Below, in pieces: positions 62,229 to 64,000 of a stretch of DNA of 64,000 nucleotides. Numbering within the stretch: position 1 is the first letter of the stretch; each line of letters starts with the position of its first letter. The translations under genes and the position numbers were made by a program. The notes below the pieces were generated by a model. It saw nothing but the letters and a program-made list of their open reading frames with translations, did not search any database and was not told where the DNA came from. The DNA is from CAVSUB01 sp963730995 (GTDB lineage: Bacteria > Acidobacteriota > Vicinamibacteria > Vicinamibacterales > 2-12-FULL-66-21), in contig CAVSUB010000004.1 of NCBI GenBank assembly GCA_963730995.1, positions 186,001-250,000 on the forward strand, in the 5' to 3' direction.

Positions 62229-64000
62229 ATGAAATACCGATTCGCGATACCGATGGCGCTGCTGCTGGTGATTGGCGCCGCGCCGCAACGCAAGGCCGAC
62301 ACCGACTGGCCGTCGTTCGGTCGCGACCCCGGGGCGCAGCGGTACTCGCCCCTGACGCAGATCACTCCACAGAACGTCAGCCAGCTGCAGCCCGCATGGT
62401 CGTTCGACACCGGCGTCACGAACCTTCAAGTCACGCCGATCGTGATCGACGGCCTGATGTACCTGAGCGGCGGTACGAGCGTGTTCGCGTTGGAGCCGGA
62501 GACTGGCAAGGAGATCTGGAGGTACGACCCCAAGAGCAAGGTCGCGAGACGGGGTGTTGCGTACTGGCCTGGTGAAGGGACGCTGCGACCGAGGCTGTTC
62601 GCGGGTGTCGCCGATGGCCGCCTGGTGTCGCTGGATGCGAAAACCGGCGAACCGGTGGCAACGTTCGGCGATCGCGGCTTCGTCGATCTGAAAGCCGGCG
62701 TGCGTGGCGTGGACGGTCCGTACATGCTGGAGTCCCCCGCGGTCGTCTACAAGAACGTTGTCATTACCGGCGGCGCCAACACAGAAGGCGAGCCGAGCCT
62801 CGGGCTCTACGGTGACATCCGCGGCTGGGATGCGCGTACGGGCAGGCACCTCTGGTCGTTTCACACCGTCCCACGCCCGGGCGAACCGGGTGTGGAAACC
62901 TGGGAAGGCGAGAGCTGGAAGAACAGGTCAGGTACGAATGCGTGGACGTACATGACCCTCGACGTCGACCGCGGCCTTGTCTTCGCAGGCACGGGATCCG
63001 CCACGTCCGATTTCTATGGCGCGGATCGCAAGGGGAGGAACCTCTACGCGAACTCACTCCTCGCGCTCGATGCGAACACCGGAAAGCTGGTGTGGTTCCA
63101 GCAGCTCGTGCACCACGACATCTGGGACTGGGATCTGCCAGCCGCCCCGACCCTGATCGAGGTCACGAAGAACGGCCGGCGGATACCTGCCGTCGCGCAG
63201 ATGACCAAGATGAGCACCCTGTTCATCTTCGATCGCCGCAACGGAGAGCCGGTGTTCGGGATGGAAGAGCGTCAGGTGCCTCAGACCGATTTGCCCGGCG
63301 AAGAGACCTCTCCCACGCAGCCCTTCCCGCTGCGGCCGGCCCCCTTGTCGCGCACCACTTTTGATCCTGCGACCGATCTGTACGCGCTGACACCCGAGCA
63401 CGCGAAGTACTGCCGCGACCTCTGGGACGACAACAGGATGTTCACGCGAGGGATGTTCACGCCGCCGACGGTCGATCGAACGATGGTGACGTTTCCGAGC
63501 ACGCTCGGCGGCGGCAACTGGAGCGGCCTCTCGTACGATCCCGTGCGAGGCCTGTTGTTCACGAACATCATGAATCTCGGCCAGGTCGCCCGCATGGAGA
63601 AGCGCGCCGACGGCGCCGGTGGTCTCGTGCCAGCCGGCATGGAGTACAAGCGCACGTCGCCGTGGGGCAATGCCTACGCCCGGTTCTGGAACCCGGAGAC
63701 GAAGATGCCGTGCTCCTCGCCGCCGTTCGGGGAGCTCGTCGCCGTGGACGTGAACAGTGGATCGGTCGCCTGGCGCGTGCCGCTCGGCGTCTTCGACGAG
63801 TTGAAGGCGCGCGGCTTCGACAAGACCGGAACGCCGAACATCGGCGGCACCATCGTGACGTCGAGCGGCGTCGTGTTCGTGGGTGCGACGATCGACAAGC
63901 GCTTCCGCGCCTTCAACGCGCAGACGGGCGCGCTGCTGTGGGAAACGACGCTCGACGCCAGCGCGCACGCCACGCCGATGACGTTCATGGGCCGCGACCA
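62229..64000 (+). CDS. PQQ-dependent dehydrogenase (quinoprotein beta-propeller), partial at window end
   Basis: The frame is open from ATG 62229 to the window edge (590 codons, no stop). It starts with a signal peptide MKYRFAIPMALLLVIGAAPQ and continues DWPSFGRDPGAQRYSPLTQI, the standard N-terminus of PQQ alcohol/glucose dehydrogenases. Tryptophan-docking blades recur: ALEPETGKEIWRY, WDARTGRHLWSF, LDANTGKLVWFQQ, FNAQTGALLWE. VHHDIWDWDLPAAP is a typical PQQ-site segment. Family length is usually ~600-720 residues, so little is missing. The GGAG seven bases before the ATG comes from the upstream repeat. Periplasmic oxidation of sugars or alcohols is expected. Confidence 0.92.
   Translation, partial: MKYRFAIPMALLLVIGAAPQRKADTDWPSFGRDPGAQRYSPLTQITPQNVSQLQPAWSFDTGVTNLQVTPIVIDGLMYLSGGTSVFALEPETGKEIWRYDPKSKVARRGVAYWPGEGTLRPRLFAGVADGRLVSLDAKTGEPVATFGDRGFVDLKAGVRGVDGPYMLESPAVVYKNVVITGGANTEGEPSLGLYGDIRGWDARTGRHLWSFHTVPRPGEPGVETWEGESWKNRSGTNAWTYMTLDVDRGLVFAGTGSATSDFYGADRKGRNLYANSLLALDANTGKLVWFQQLVHHDIWDWDLPAAPTLIEVTKNGRRIPAVAQMTKMSTLFIFDRRNGEPVFGMEERQVPQTDLPGEETSPTQPFPLRPAPLSRTTFDPATDLYALTPEHAKYCRDLWDDNRMFTRGMFTPPTVDRTMVTFPSTLGGGNWSGLSYDPVRGLLFTNIMNLGQVARMEKRADGAGGLVPAGMEYKRTSPWGNAYARFWNPETKMPCSSPPFGELVAVDVNSGSVAWRVPLGVFDELKARGFDKTGTPNIGGTIVTSSGVVFVGATIDKRFRAFNAQTGALLWETTLDASAHATPMTFMGRD

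Overview
The window reads as chromosomal DNA from a high-GC soil-type bacterium, most likely an Acidobacteriota of the Vicinamibacterales kind. That placement is inference from content. It rests on a PadR regulator paired with a duplicated-orphan-type MacB/FtsX permease, two acidobacterial-style VWA proteins, a carboxypeptidase-regulatory/TonB receptor, a propeller-sensor histidine kinase, a Ser/Thr kinase with TPR tail, and a BlaI/BlaR1 pair. No rRNA gene, tRNA gene, CRISPR array or intact transposase was found.

Layout: 0.15-2.9 kb, a glutaredoxin/DUF2892 protein and glgB. 3-4.6 kb, a Fic C-terminal remnant, an EVE-domain protein and a Mug-type DNA glycosylase. 4.8-9.6 kb, a TetR-TolC-EmrA-EmrB-like tripartite efflux operon. 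9.9-14.6 kb, an ABC-F ATPase, a TerB-like protein, a VWA protein and a secreted sialidase-like protein. 14.7-17.7 kb, ADOP permease plus PadR. 17.8-21.2 kb, an esterase, a DUF2071 protein and a nucleoside hydrolase. 21.2-26.6 kb, a citrate synthase divergent from an HTH-citrate synthase fusion that is followed by a Ser/Thr kinase and a DinB-like protein. 26.7-30.8 kb, Gfo/Idh/MocA oxidoreductase, PQQ sugar dehydrogenase and a GH71/99-like lipoprotein. 30.8-37.3 kb, an orphan receiver, a LuxR-type response regulator with its propeller histidine kinase, and a second VWA protein. 37.4-39.4 kb, blaI-blaR1. 39.6-41.8 kb, an SDR and an FAD oxidoreductase.

From 42 to 62 kb lies what looks like a carbohydrate (probably amino-sugar) utilisation locus. 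It has a BNR/GH74-like secreted protein, a DeoR/AgaR-type repressor, a TonB-dependent receptor, a sulfatase-like TPR lipoprotein, two amidohydrolases, an AgaS-type SIS isomerase/deaminase, two PfkB-family sugar kinases (one LacC-like) and a giant DUF5107-TPR protein. A PQQ dehydrogenase follows and runs off the right edge. The two divergent promoter regions of this locus share a sequence (CTTTC-N5-CTTTC then TnTnACC) in the same orientation and nearly the same distance from the rightward start codon. It is the best candidate for the operator of the local DeoR protein.

Two themes run through the window. First, six genes (glgB, the EmrB-like permease, the second VWA gene, blaR1, the FAD oxidoreductase and the TonB receptor) are interrupted by single small indels while both sides remain fully conserved. 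This points to residual assembly indels more than to biological decay. Second, the intergenic spaces carry several short palindromic repeat families: GGGATCC-type, AGCT-type, GGCCTTCAGGCC-type, and two ~270-bp nested inverted-repeat elements.
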